DNA from: Amoebidium appalachense
Taxonomy: Eukaryota > Ichthyosporea
DNA: 64,000 nucleotides
Direction: 5' to 3'
Assembly (NCBI GenBank): GCA_963693365.1
Contig: CAVNZM010000006.1
Span: forward strand, 2,542,001 to 2,606,000
The notes under the pieces are model-generated. The model worked only from the letters and a program-made list of their open reading frames with translations. It made no database searches and was not told the origin of the DNA. This document shows positions 1 to 27,330 of the stretch, piece after piece; positions within the stretch are counted from its first letter, which is position 1, and every line of letters begins with the position of its first letter. Both the position numbers and the translations under genes were made by a program.

Positions 1-15892
<15,892 letters not shown>

Positions 15893-16049
15893 CTAGGGGG
15901 GGGAAGGGGGAGGGGACAGGGGGAGAGAGGGCAATACACTTATACGCACAAAGATGCACATAGACACACGACACACATCATTACACTGTATGGTGCGAGT
16001 TCTTTTGCTAGTTAGTCACTTGGTTGCCCCGGGGGAGAAGAGCGGGGGG

Positions 16050-16400
16050 AGGGGGGAGGGGCGGGGGGGGAGGGGGGGGGGGGGGGGGGGGGGTTAAGTG
16101 AAGTGCTGAGACTGCGGTTTTCGCGATGGCAACTTTGCCACTGTTTTTGGGGGGGGGAGGGGGGGGGGGGGGGGGAAGAAGGAGGAGGGGGGGAGGGGGG
16201 AAGGAGGGGAGGGGGAGCGGGAGCAATGGAGTAAGCGAAGAAGGTGGTGTGTGAAAGTGCGAGCGAGGACGAAAGCAGGAGACGAGAGAAAGAGGCGAGT
16301 GAGGAGGGGGAGGAAACAGTCCATGTTTCAAATTAGCAAAGCATGCAAAAATATAAAAAGAGGGGGGGGGGAGGGGAGGGGGGAGGTCAACGTTTTGTAA
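16050..16400 (+). repeat. G-rich low-complexity block
   Basis: Successive G/GA-rich runs in the putative first intron or 5' flank of SYF1; no coding segment seen. Confidence 0.8.
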
Positions 16401-16813
16401 AGTGTGTGCTTTGGGTGCGCAGATGAGTGTGGATGGGGTGGAGGCTGTGTGAGAGGATGGGGAAGGGAGCAAGGAGGGGCAGGGCACGCAGAAGGGGTGT
16501 TGAGTGAAGTGTGCCCCTTCATCCGCATCACTCCTATGCCCTGTCCCTACTGCAGGACTACATGCTTTCCAAAGAGGCTGCGTGACAGGGAAACAGCAGC
16601 TCGACAACGCGTGACTGACACATGTGCAGTACGATGCTGCAAGCAGAAACTGGATGTTACAAGGAGGGCAGGCATATGCCAGAAGAGGGGGGTGTCGAGG
16701 TGGCTACTTAACAGCAAACGGCCCGTGAGCAAAGCAGGACCATTGAGGCAGGGGTCAAAGGGGGGCGGGAGAGAAGTAGGGGAGCTAGAGCGGGATGAAC
16801 CAGGCGTACATAC

Positions 16814-16849
16814 CAGGATAAACCCCTTGTACTCCGAGAGATCCCCCAT
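16814..16849 (-). CDS. SYF1: Candidate first coding exon of SYF1 (E1)
   Basis: On the minus strand an ATG at 16849 opens MGDLSEYKGFIL and runs into a strong GTATGT donor. It sits 0.9 kb upstream of E2. Joining in phase requires E2 to start at 15879 (a weak ctgAG acceptor); the better C-rich tract plus TAG acceptor at 15893 would need a different phase. Either another small exon exists or this is not the true start. Confidence 0.3.
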
Positions 16850-17881
16850 GTTGCCGGCTGCAGCCTCGGGCTGCCGGAACACTAAAGCGAGCTAGCTCTC
16901 CCTCCCTCCCTCTGAATAATGAGTCCACCAGGGCAAGTAAACCTCGATCTTTTCCTACCACTTGCTTTAAAGGCTTCTCACGAAGTAATATCCCTTCCGT
17001 TTTACCTAACACTAATCATATGCCTAACTCAATAGCTACGTATACACCACTCGATATTGTACGTTGTATGCATACACTTTGAGGCGCTTACACAGGCCCC
17101 TAGGACGTTGAGCTGAGCGAGGCAGATTGACTGTCGAATCGACCCGAATCGATCGATGGCAATGGAACACGGCGATCCACAAACACTGCAATACGTACAC
17201 ATGCACACTTATATGGCGTGAACACGAAGCAGGTGTGTTTCAGAACCCCACTTTTGCTTTATTTTTTCAAGCTTTCGTGCAGCGGCAGAAAAAAAATACA
17301 TCATATTTTCATGCACTAGTAGTTTGTGAGTCTCTCCAGTTGGCAATGGGGACCGCCATGATCATGGCCATCACTGGCCATGGCATTGTGCAACATGCCA
17401 CCATGATGGGCCATGTGGCTTATATTTGTTACATATTGTGACGCTGTAAGGTGTGCATATCCGTCGTCATTGTGTGTGTGTGTGTGTGTTTCTTTGTGTG
17501 TGTGCGTGTGTGGGTGGACGAGTGTGTGCACGCCGATATGATTTTAGGTTCTCCGTCACGTGCAGTGGGCCAAGGTGCGATGTGCCTGCATATGTTCCTG
17601 TATGTATGTACAGGGTGCCACTTGTGTACACTTGTCACGCCTACATATACCGTTTGCCAATGGCAATAAGGACCACCTAATTATGGGACATTTCGCGGGG
17701 CGGGGGTGGAGTAGGTGGGTTTTTTTGGGGGGAGGGGGGGGGGGGGGGGAAGGGGGGGGAGCCACGGTGCCACCGCGGCCTGCACATGAGGAACACTGGA
17801 GCGTCAGCCCCCCCCTCCCCCCTCCCCCCACCACCACCACCACCACCCACCCAACCAACCACCCACCCACACCCACACACA

Positions 17882-17920
<39 letters not shown>

Positions 17921-18150
17921 TAATATTAATCCCCCCTTCTCCCCACGAACAAGATGGCTGCAAAGATGGCCACCCGACATTTATTGGTGGTCATCAGGTT
18001 GCAATTGGCTAACGGCCTTGGGTGGGTGGGGAGCGTTGGGGCACAACGGGGGGGGGGGGGGGGGGGGGGGGGGACTCCTCGGGGGAGGCGTAGGTGTGCA
18101 GGAGCTGATAATCACGTGTCACCAGAATCTCAGATTTCGATGAAGAGTCT
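16850..18150. other. 5' flank of SYF1, no recognised gene
   Basis: Unique, partly AT-rich DNA (16900-17470), then GT, G and CA blocks. A palindrome-rich ggccat cluster lies at 17350-17415. No TATA box or exon could be assigned with confidence. Confidence 0.5.
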
Positions 18151-18154
18151 GCAA

Positions 18155-18225
18155 TGTGTGCCCGCATTGTTCGTCTCCAGTGTGTGCCCGCATTGTTCGT
18201 CTCCAGTGTGTGCCCGCATTGTTCA
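18155..18225. repeat. 26-bp tandem repeat, 2.7 copies
   Basis: Unit tgtgtgcccgcattgttcgt plus ctccag, two perfect copies and a partial one. Followed by degenerate GT repeats up to 18900. Confidence 0.95.
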
Positions 18226-18299
18226 TATGTTTGTGCTTTGTGCGATTTTCTTGGGGTTGGGTGATTTGCGGAAGTAGTGACCACGAAAGGCGGGTGTGT

Positions 18300-18764
18300 G
18301 TGCACCTGCATTTGACCATGAAAGTCACGGATATGCGTGTGTGCATTTGTAAATGCGTGAGATGCACGGTGTGTATGGGGTGGTCGTGTGTGTGCGTGTC
18401 TCTGTGCGCGCGTGCCGGGAGATGTGTTTGGTTTGTGTTTGGTTTCAGTGAGGGGGGAAAGAACATATATGCCAGAGTTGCGCGAGTGTGTGGTGTGTGG
18501 TCTGTGCTAATTTCTGTGTTCTACGTGTGTGCGTGTTCAACTTGCATGTGTACGTCAGTGTGTGTGTGTGGCCCACGGTGTTCAACTCGCATGTGTATGT
18601 GTTGTGTGTGTATCAGTGTGTGTGTGTGGTGTGTGGTGTGAGGTTTGGGTGTTTGGTGTGTGCACACCCATTTGTGTGTGTGTGTGTGCGTGTCTGTGTG
18701 TGTGTGTGTACGTGTGTGATGTGTGGTGCGCATTTTGGGTTGCACGTGTGCCGTGTGTGGTGTG

Positions 18765-18814
<50 letters not shown>

Positions 18815-18900
18815 GTGTGTGTGTGATGCTTGTGCATGTGAGTGTGCGTGTGTGTTGGGTGTGTTGTGGGTATGTATGTGTGTGTGTGTGTATGAGTCGG
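18300..18900 (+). repeat. Degenerate GT-rich repeats
   Basis: TG-rich repeats with a pure (GT)n segment at about 18770-18810. No gene. Confidence 0.85.
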
Positions 18901-18992
18901 TATGATAGTGGAAATTTCGTGTGTATTTAGTACGTGAAAGAAGGATGCCACGGCAAACAAACTGTATTCTTATCTTAGAATAGAATAGGTAA

Positions 18993-18998
18993 TTTATT
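18993..18998 (-). promoter_or_regulatory. AATAAA polyadenylation signal of copy A
   Basis: AATAAA on the gene strand about 195 bases after the stop codon of copy A. Copies B and D have the hexamer at nearly the same distance, in otherwise drifting 3' flanks. Confidence 0.6.
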
Positions 18999-19193
18999 CT
19001 GTTTAACAAGAATGAAGCCTGTGCTCACAAAGCAAAGGCTGCTAAAAAAGGCTCATTCATTTTTAAAGCAACTATGCTACACTGTGTCAGCCTGATTTTA
19101 AAGGAGTGTCTATGCATGCTCGTTCGTACAAGCCAAACCGTCCTTCGTGTCTACTATATACACCTGCCCACCCCACCCAACCGCACGCGGCGG

Positions 19194-20987
19194 CTACTGC
19201 AGAAGCATGACCAGGGCGGTCAGGAGGGCCAGTACGGGGGTGGCAATGCTTGTGCGCACGGCCGCGCTGGTGAGCTGTGTGTCGGTGCCGGCGCTGTTTG
19301 TGGCCGACCCGTAGACGGAGCCCGATGTGCGCACAGTGGCCGAGCCGCTCTCGGTGGCGCGGCGCATGTGGTGGTTGGTCTCCGACACAACAACGGCGCG
19401 GCGGCGGCGGGCCACGGCCTCATAGTAGACCTCAAAGGTGCAGCGGAACGACAGGCGTGTGATGAGGCCCGGGCCGGGGTCGGGCAACACGTCGTTGGTC
19501 ATCACCTGCTGCAGCCAGTACGTCTGCGTCACCGTGGGCGTCCCCGCAGGCACGTCGGCCCGCAGGCCCACGGCGCTGCCCGTCACGTCCTGCTGGAAGT
19601 TGCTGGCCAGCGTGCCGTTGACGGCCAGCCCGGCGTTGCTGGTCTTGTCGACCCAGCTGCCGCCGTCCGTGCTGACCTCCCACTTCTGCAGCAGCACCGA
19701 GCTGACGCTGGGCCCCTGCAGGTCGATGCGGAAGTATGAGGGCCGGTTCCACTCCCATGCCCGCTGGTGCGTGGTCGACGCCTTGCGCTGCGCGTCCGTG
19801 GTGCCCGTGGGCGCAATGAACCGCACCACCTTGATGATGTTGTTGATGCTGTACAGCGCCCCGCCCGTCTGGCAGAAGTTGTCCGAGTTGAGCGTGATGC
19901 TGATGCTGCTGCCCGTGTCCGGCGTCTGCAGCGGGCAGTCCTCGGCCGCAATGTCCGGCGAGCACGTGACCGTCACCTGCTCCAGCGTGTACGTGCCGTC
20001 CAGCTCGCACACCCGCGGTGTGTCCGAAGCCGGGTGCAGGAACGTCACCTGCATGGTCTTGCGGCAGATCCCCGCACCCCCCGGGTAGGCATAGTCGTTG
20101 GCCGTGCCGTTGCGGCACCGGTCAGCCAGCGTGTTTGCCCCGCTGGTGGCCGACGGGCCCGTGACCGACACGGCATTGCTGGCAGACACAGACGCACCCG
20201 CAACAGGCGTGAGCACCGTCTTGTACTGCGACACGTCGTACGGCCAGTGGATGGCATATGTCAGGTTGAGCGTGCTCTGCGCCTGGTCGGGCCGCAGCAC
20301 AATCTGCTGCGTCACGGCCGCCGTCAGGTTGAACTTGGACGTCACATTGACGTCCGTCGTGACCGTGGCATTGAACAGCACCTGCAGCTTGAAGTTGACC
20401 GGCAGCGTCGTTGACACCGTGCGCGTGTCGCTGGCCTCGTTGACAGACCCCAGCGTCACGGGCTCCGTGTACGTCACATCCAGCGAGCCGTTGTAGAACC
20501 GGTACCACACACCCCCCTCGTCAAACGCAGGCCCCACCGTGAACCCGCAGCCCGTCTCCAGGTAGTTGACGTCGATCTTGATCTGGATGTTGTCGTTGCA
20601 GTTGCTTGCGTCCGCAACATTGGACGCGTTGGTGATGGTGGCAAGCGACAGGAACCGCCCCGACGCACAGTTCTTGAGCGCAAACGACGTGAACCGCCGG
20701 TTCTTCCTGGCCCCGCCGGTCATGGTGACCACCAGCGAGTAGTCCGACTCGTCGATCCACGGCTGGATCACCGACAGGTTCAACAAGTTGGTGGTGACCT
20801 GCAGCTGCGGCTGGTTACCGTCCGCAGACGCCAAGCATGCCCCGAGCGTGCTGCAGTCCCCAATGCGCCCCGAGTCGCACACACACGCATCCGTGGCGCC
20901 TTCAATGTCGATGCTTGCACCGTTGGTGCACGTCTGCGCGGCCACAGACCCGATCAGGGCCGCCGCCGCAAGGAAGGCCTTCAACAT
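19194..20987 (-). CDS. Secreted/surface glycoprotein, copy A (597 aa, intronless)
   Basis: Family not recognised. A signal peptide (MLKAFLAAAALIGSVAA, then QTC) is followed by a Cys-rich start (C-T-N-G, C-V-C, two further Cys), a Ser/Thr-rich body with nine N-glycosylation sequons and about 18 Cys in all. A tetra-arginine site lies about 70 residues from the end and a hydrophobic tail (PVLALLTALVMLL) suits a GPI signal or membrane anchor. Start chosen at 20987 because copy D starts there and its upstream DNA is unrelated; an in-frame ATG 15 codons upstream (MFYITQ) would precede the signal peptide. Differs from the others by three extra residues (LLN) near residue 70, Val for Ala in TPVAGAS and Thr for Ala in the tail. 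A secreted surface role is inferred. Confidence 0.85.
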   Translation of the reverse strand: MLKAFLAAAALIGSVAAQTCTNGASIDIEGATDACVCDSGRIGDCSTLGACLASADGNQPQLQVTTNLLNLSVIQPWIDESDYSLVVTMTGGARKNRRFTSFALKNCASGRFLSLATITNASNVADASNCNDNIQIKIDVNYLETGCGFTVGPAFDEGGVWYRFYNGSLDVTYTEPVTLGSVNEASDTRTVSTTLPVNFKLQVLFNATVTTDVNVTSKFNLTAAVTQQIVLRPDQAQSTLNLTYAIHWPYDVSQYKTVLTPVAGASVSASNAVSVTGPSATSGANTLADRCRNGTANDYAYPGGAGICRKTMQVTFLHPASDTPRVCELDGTYTLEQVTVTCSPDIAAEDCPLQTPDTGSSISITLNSDNFCQTGGALYSINNIIKVVRFIAPTGTTDAQRKASTTHQRAWEWNRPSYFRIDLQGPSVSSVLLQKWEVSTDGGSWVDKTSNAGLAVNGTLASNFQQDVTGSAVGLRADVPAGTPTVTQTYWLQQVMTNDVLPDPGPGLITRLSFRCTFEVYYEAVARRRRAVVVSETNHHMRRATESGSATVRTSGSVYGSATNSAGTDTQLTSAAVRTSIATPVLALLTALVMLLQ

Positions 20988-21129
20988 GACGAAAGATATT
21001 GCCAATTCGGCACTCTGTGTTATGTAGAACAAAGGAGGAACTACAAAGCTGTGTTAATCACAAATGGCTGTTGAAACGTTTTCTCAGTCGGAACGTGTTA
21101 TTACCGATGAAGAGCAGAGTGGCAAGTTC

Positions 21130-21152
21130 GCTTGTTTTATATCCCCGAGTCA
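21130..21152 (-). promoter_or_regulatory. TATA box of copy A
   Basis: Gene strand reads cggggatataaaac, about 147 bases before the ATG. The same ggggatataaaa core is kept in copies B and C at 145 bases. Confidence 0.7.
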
Positions 21153-21533
21153 CCATGAGAAGGCAGTGGGATAAAATTAGGAATTTTCACTCTCGCCAAG
21201 TATGTAGCGTGATATTTGTTTGCCGGGATTGGTGATTCTTGTCCGCTCACATTTGATTCGGTCACCTGACCATCGTAGTAAAATATAACCCAATCGCTGA
21301 CCACATAGCTGCAAACCTTCAATTCGTCAAAAGTGCCTTCACGAGTAGCGGTGATAATTAATTTCTAGAGATTGGGCTTATTCCGGGGAATAGGGGTTTG
21401 GGGGAAGGGGAGAGCGGGTCTCACGTGAGATGCCAAGAGTGAGAAAAAAAAAAGAATGTACAGCCAATCGGTTGCCAGTATCCATAGCAATCGGAGAACG
21501 CGGCGACTCAGTTTAGGTCTGATTGGCTGGAAC

Positions 21534-21595
21534 ATGTTTCAGCGAATCAAAGCGCTCGCTTCTTATGTTTCAGCGAATCAAAGCGCTCGCTTCTT
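21534..21595. repeat. 31-bp perfect tandem duplication
   Basis: Two adjacent copies of atgtttcagcgaatcaaagc plus gctcgcttctt. Confidence 0.95.
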
Positions 21596-21615
21596 ACCGG
21601 AACATTCTGCAACAT

Positions 21616-21861
21616 TTAAACGACAGTAATGGGCATGGTATTGGGTAACTGACGAGAGAGGGAGCCCGCACGCGTCACCAGGTGTTATAAGAACGTGGCC
21701 AATTAATCTGGGCGTGGTATTGGGTGCAGCAGTACGGTGTGACAGACAGGTGTGTGTGGTATTTGATGTACTTGCATCTTAAACGACAGTAATGGGCATG
21801 GTATTGGGTAACTGACGAGAGAGGGAGCCCGCACGCGTCACCAGGTGTTATAAGAACGTTA
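21616..21861. repeat. 83-bp duplicated block
   Basis: ttaaacgacagtaatgggca through the acgcgtcaccaggtgttata block and gaacgt occurs at 21616-21698 and 21779-21861. The spacer (from ggccaattaatctgggcgtg) recurs in diverged form at 22380-22484. Confidence 0.95.
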
Positions 21862-21977
21862 ACACGTGCGCGTGCGTTTGCATTACGGCAATCATATGGA
21901 ACGTGGTATCGGGTATTTATAGTGCCCAAGTTGTACTAGTTGCATCGGCGGGGCCGGGGGCCGCCGCCGGCAGTCAC

Positions 21978-22255
<278 letters not shown>

Positions 22256-22924
22256 CGCGAAGAAAAATAGAGGGAAATTTTCACAAACAGATTGCAGCAG
22301 GCATATGCGCAGTCATGACAGACGTCGACAGCTGTGCACGGCAACATCGATTCGTTTTTGGGGAGATAAGCGTCCATTGGGCCAATTAATCTGGGCGTGG
22401 TATTGGGTCACGGCCCTCTGTTGGGTGCAGCAGAACGGTGTGACAGACAGGTGTGCGTGGTATTTCATGTACTTGCATCTTAAACGAGCCCGGACACACA
22501 CATGCAACTTCCCTCTCCCTACCCGATACCTCTTCTACCTCCTCCCCCAACCCGCCTCTCCTTCACCTCCCCCACACACGCACACACACACGCGCGCGTG
22601 CGCGCGCTACGCTTCCCCACTGCCTCATATGGAGATTGGGCCACAGATCGAGGCTCCGCCGAGATCAGTTTTATCAAAAGTGCCTTCACGAGTAGCGGTG
22701 ATAATTAATTTCTATCAGACACGTGCAGGAACGAATACACTGACCGTGACTTTGTGCGGCAACGAAAAGAAAAGGGAAGAAAAGGATACTATAAACTCAT
22801 GGTCACATAATCTATTTTCTTTTTTATTGGGCTACATACATTCACCGGTTTGCCTTATCTTCACCTTCCACACGCTCAGGAGTGATATCGATGGTTCAAT
22901 TGAACAAGGGTGTGAATCTATATA

Positions 22925-23545
22925 TTCCAATGCATTCCACTTTGTTTAGCCTTCCCTGGCTGCGACACAGCATCCGTCAGGTCAGTATATTTTTTTGTTC
23001 AGTGTCGAATATGTAGGGGCTCTATCCCAAACTAGTATCATATAGTCTGACGTAGAAGTTGCCGAAAATATTGCTTGTAGGTGGGATCCTTGTGGTAGGA
23101 TCAAGGTCGAGTCGAGTCACGGAACCCGAATCGCGGCGCGCAGGGCTGGATCGGGTCAATCGGGATTCGGGAACATTCGTGGGGGCTTATGTAGACCGCG
23201 CATAACAGGTGACCGCGTGGTCGACCCTCAGTCAGTCTGATGGTAGTCGGCTAGCAGTCACTCGTAACGCTCTGCCGTTGTCAGTAGTTCTGCTTTGCAG
23301 ACGGGTGGACACCTACAGACAAACACACTTAGGTTCGGTGGTTCCACAACCCCCATTCCTGTTCCCAAACACGCCCTTGCTATACTTTAATCCTGACACA
23401 TCCGGATTGGGCTCCGAAGCCGTTCAATTCATGAAGTTTCTACAGGCTAATCTTCACGAAACATGCCATTGCTTTTGATTGGCGTAGACTTAATGAAGCA
23501 TTCCAACTGCATTCCACTTGTTTAGCCCCGCTGCCCTGCCCCTAC
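22925..23545. other. Upstream duplicon sequence of copy A with two cattccaa elements
   Basis: ttccaatgcattccactttg (22927) and cattccaactgcattccact (23500) are relatives of sites at 38621 and 45481 upstream of copies B and C. They mark the far end of the duplicated flank. No ORF recognised. Confidence 0.6.
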
Positions 23546-25071
23546 TCATGATCACTGAGTCAGTCTTAGCTGCCGACTTCCTTTGCTCACGCTAGTTCAA
23601 GTCTAGTATTTAAAGGAATCGGTGTGTGCATATAGTTTGTGTATTTGTGAAGTAACATCTTCCATATGGTATGGTGTTGTGGTTGAAGATTTTGTGTTGC
23701 AGTATGGCACGAGCCATGGTCTCGCGTGATTGGCGTGAACCGTGTGATGCACTGATGCACGCATGCACATACATGCATTCCAGGGATCGTAGGAATACCC
23801 CCCCCCCCCCCCCCCCCATGATATACCGCTGAGGGGATATTCCGAGCAAAAACGCCCCATACCTGAGACTGGTGTCTCTTTGCCTCGAGTAAACAGCGTA
23901 AACCCATCGTAGTTACGGTAGGATACCTGATGGTCACCCTCTTTATGCTTTCTTTCCCCCCCTCCCTCCATCCCTCTTCCCCCCCGATTCACCAACGCTA
24001 CTTCTGAATGTCCTCACCCTACCCTCTTTCAACCTGATTCTTCCTCTCGCTATCTCACTCCCTCTTTCTTTTCTCTTCCTGTTTTCTCTGCCTTTTCGCG
24101 TTATTACCATACGCAGTATAAGTTTCTTTCTCGTTCTGATAGAGAAATCAAAGGTAAAACCGTTAGTCGGCATGTGTTATGTTCCTTAGGCAACACCGTA
24201 CTGATCATTATCGCTTTTTGGGAGCTTTGGGAGGATACATTTCTCCTGCTGTACGTATGGATACCACCCTAGTAGATAAGTCTGTATGGTGCTCTGATGT
24301 TGATATTGCCTGGGAAGTTTTGCAGTGGCGTTGTAATTCTTGTTTTCATCGCCGCTGGTGCCACTTTTGTGCTGAACTTTTTAATCGCAAGCATGTTGAC
24401 AGATAGGTGTGAGTTTTTATGTCGCGTTTTACCTCTTTCCCTACGGGTGTCTGCTACACTAGCTGGCAATGTGAACACTTTAGACTTTTTGTTGAATTCT
24501 GTTGGTCGTCACATTGAGTATCTATATGATTTTCACATAGTGTTCAGGTATCTCAGTATGCACTTGTTACTGGAATACTCGTGAAGTTTTTATTGCCTTC
24601 TCAGTATGCCGTGCATACTTGCATATCTTTCCGTCGAATAAATCCAGTCAAAAGAAGAAGAAAAAAATAGTTACGGTCAGGTGCGTCCAGTGCGGCCAAC
24701 CCCGGGCACCAAGTCGGGCACCAAGTCGTCACTTTTTTGTATACCAAGTTAGCAATTATATTTTTTATTTTAAACAGTAAACGTTGCCTCGCAATATGTG
24801 CGCATGCGTGCAGTTGAATCTGGTATTCCCATCGATATAGGACTCGAACACCGAAAGCAAGTGACTCAACACCATGGTCGTGAGTGTGACCCACATGCAA
24901 TTGCTGGGCACCCGACCATTACAGTACGTATGCAGGTGGTACCGATGGGGCCCAAGCCTTTTAACTTTCCTTTTGAGGTGCAGGTATTCAATGCCATGCA
25001 CGTAGCACGTATATACATCCATACATGCACGGAGACTTCTGCGCGCATTCCCCCTATGATAGTGCATATGA
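23546..25071. other. Unassigned DNA of normal complexity
   Basis: Contains a C-run at 23798-23818 and two overlapping short plus-strand ORFs at 24179-24584 (75 and 95 codons, the second rich in hydrophobic residues), neither matching a family I know. Could hide exons of an unrecognised gene. Confidence 0.3.
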
Positions 25072-25079
25072 TTGATAGA

Positions 25080-25672
25080 GGGGTCGCCCGCAACCGGTAT
25101 ATATTTATATATATTTATATATTTATTTATATATTTATCATAGCCCGATATCATCTCGTATATCGTGCATGTATATTGGGGCATACTGGTTGAGTTGCAT
25201 ATAACAGTCAAGAGTGGCACAGGCTGTGCCATTCTTGACACGACACGATACGGATCATGGCAGAGTCGGACTCAGCGATGTTTGATTGGTCCGATATTAA
25301 ACGTGTGTGGCACAGTACACACAATACTACTGGATGGTGCTATACTCCTAGGTGTTCCACTCGATTACTAGTGGCACAGGCTGTGCCATTCTCGATCACG
25401 AGCCTGCAGCAACTTCCCTGGTGCAGAGCTTCATACAAATGTTATTTGCATGTTTTTATGTACTCGTTTATACATGATTATATTAATATTACTTATATCA
25501 TGGTATTTCCATATAGTCATAATAATCAGTATATATCAACATATATTTACATATATTTATATATATTTACATATGTTTATATATATTTATATATATTTAT
25601 ATATATTTACACATATTTGTATATATTTCAGTTATATATATTTGTATATATTTACCGGTTGCGGGCGACCCC
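25080..25672. mobile_element. 593-bp MITE with 20-bp TIRs and 8-bp target-site duplication (hAT-like)
   Basis: The left end GGGGTCGCCCGCAACCGGTA (25080-25099) is matched perfectly by the reverse complement of 25653-25672. The flanks carry the identical octamer TTGATAGA at 25072-25079 and 25673-25680. Subterminal DNA at both ends is (TATATATTTA)-rich and inverted. Internally a hairpin (25209-25237, arms about 14 bp around tggcacag) recurs at 25372-25388. There is no transposase frame, so the element is non-autonomous. An 8-bp duplication is typical of hAT elements, but P and a few other superfamilies share it. Confidence 0.85.
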
Positions 25673-25751
25673 TTGATAGATATTGATGGTTACCGTGATC
25701 TTTAAAGTTTTAAGGGGATCCCCTTGCTGTGATTTTTGGAAATTCCACGCA

Positions 25752-25780
25752 TTCGATTGGATACCGGTTATCCAATCGAA
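25752..25780. repeat. Perfect palindrome, 12-bp arms, with paired CCAAT boxes
   Basis: ttcgattggata, five bases, tatccaatcgaa. Places an inverted and a direct CCAAT core face to face. Lies 80 bases beyond the MITE; a second palindrome (aaggggatcccctt) is at 25712-25725. Confidence 0.85.
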
Positions 25781-26083
25781 GAGGTTATATTGAATTGAAT
25801 CTAAATCAAATAGACTTTTTTGGTTAATCAAGATCCGGTATTACCATTGGCTGTAGGAATCACCATTTTGGCCGCGGAGACCCACAGTCGTGATTTCGGG
25901 GCCGAAAAGTGCCTGTAAATTTTAGTAGCCTATCGAAAGTACATCATAAATCGGATTGTATCACACGGTGTCGACGGCAGCCACACGCAGGCTTTCCAGC
26001 CAAAGTTTGGCGCGAAACAACAGAGCTCGGAGAGTTTCCGGCCGAGGACGGCGCCCTGCCGCGCCTGAAGCGCCCGGCGGTGG

Positions 26084-27330
26084 TTGCCTGCACCCCAGGG
26101 GGAGCATGGTGGACGCAGGGGAAAAGAAATGACAGTAATAAAACAGGAACTAGTACACCTCATTTGTTCATCACATCTTTTTTCAAACATGTTCGAACTT
26201 GGCGGACATTTCATTACATGTTTTCAAACATGTTCGAACTTGGCGGACAAGAAAGGCAGGAAGAGAGTACAAAAACGCTCAGACAATGCTACCAAGCCCA
26301 CAAAGAAACAGCTACTAAAACTGCTAGCTGAACGCAAGAGAAAGAATAACGTCGAAGAAGAAAACAACACAGACACTAGTGCAGAGGATGCACAACGGGA
26401 TCCCACACAGGAACAGAGCGAGGTTAGCTCAAACAGTCAGGAAAGCACCCATAGTGAGACCAGTGTTAATACTGGGGGAGGGGGGGGGGTTCACCCCCTT
26501 CCCCCGCCCATAGTAGCCCCAATAGCCCTAGTGTAGGTAAAAGCGATTCGGAGGAAGAATGCACCCCCCCTCGCAAAAAGCACAGAGCAGAGCTGGAAGC
26601 TACAAACACACCCACACCCACAACCACACCACGGACCGACCCCGCAGAGGGAGCAGCACAGCATGCTGTCGAGGTTGAAAATCATAGCGACGATTCCCAC
26701 TCAGGTAGTGATGGCGATGGCAGCAGCAGCGATGCTGAGGATGCGGGCAAGGAAAGCAGTAGCAGTGTTGGGGGCTACAAGTCCATAGGCTCTAGTGACT
26801 ATTCAGACGCCGTTCCCCTCAGAGTGATGGTCCGCCTTAGAGAACGTAGGGGTTCTCTGGGGACCGAAAATGACCCACCTGCAGCTAGCGTCGACCCGGT
26901 TGATGCACAAAACGCGAGTGCACAAGAAACAGACACCACAGCCCCACTATCTATCAATCCGGATGCAACCACCAACCCCACCAGCTCACCAACCCGAGGC
27001 CCACCCCCTAAAAAACCACGTATGCCACGCACACACCCAGATGAAAGCACAATCGAAGAGGGGCTCAAGTTTTCTAATGCTGGTCTTGATGGGAAATCGA
27101 TAAAGCCCATGTACATACTCCAACACGTAGACATTTTCATACAGACCATTTGTGACAACATGCTTTGTAAACATTGTCAAAACCCATACACGAGACGCTC
27201 CGCACATGCGAGACGGACACGGGTACCCTTGGGCAAAGCCTTGACCTCGATGCTTGCAACGCGGTACAACACAAAACGCCTGTTTTTAGGGACGAGACCA
27301 CCAACAGGCATACCATTCGGATTTATGTAG
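26084..27330 (+). pseudogene. Broken or frameshifted long open frame, Ser/Glu-rich with nuclear-type basic patches
   Basis: One open frame covers 26084 to about 26490 and a second continues from there to 27330, switching at the G-run at 26478-26487. The two halves share composition: basic stretches (KKGRKRVQKR, PPRKKHRAE, PPKKPR) separated by acidic Ser/Thr/Glu linkers, ending in a segment with HVDIFIQTICDNMLCKHC, a C-x2-C pair. This looks like the N-terminal part of a nuclear or transposon-derived protein, but no catalytic core was found. A true pseudogene, an intron at the G-run and a homopolymer-length error in the sequence are all possible. The last 150 bp overlap the antisense ORF at 27177. 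Confidence 0.4.
26178..26248 (+). promoter_or_regulatory. Duplicated 28-bp motif with internal palindromes
   Basis: tttcaaacatgttcgaactt followed by ggcggaca occurs twice, 43 bases apart. It contains acatgt and gttcgaac palindromes. It overlaps the start of the open frame above, so it may be an upstream element if translation begins later. Confidence 0.4.

Noticed and set aside
17320-17420. Minus-strand His/Met-rich peptide (MAHHGGMLHNAM) resembling the N-terminus of a Ctr copper transporter
   Set aside because: Stops after about 30 codons; the His/Met content comes from repeated ggccat and catgg palindromes, and no Ctr transmembrane segment with M-x3-M was found nearby.
20988-21032. Upstream in-frame ATG (MFYITQ) as start of copy A, likewise in copies B and C
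   Set aside because: It would place a charged leader in front of a good signal peptide, and copy D, with an unrelated leader, has no such extension.
24179-24584. Membrane protein suggested by the hydrophobic frame at 24297
   Set aside because: The ORF overlaps another of similar length, has no family match, and its hydrophobic stretch fits T-rich composition.
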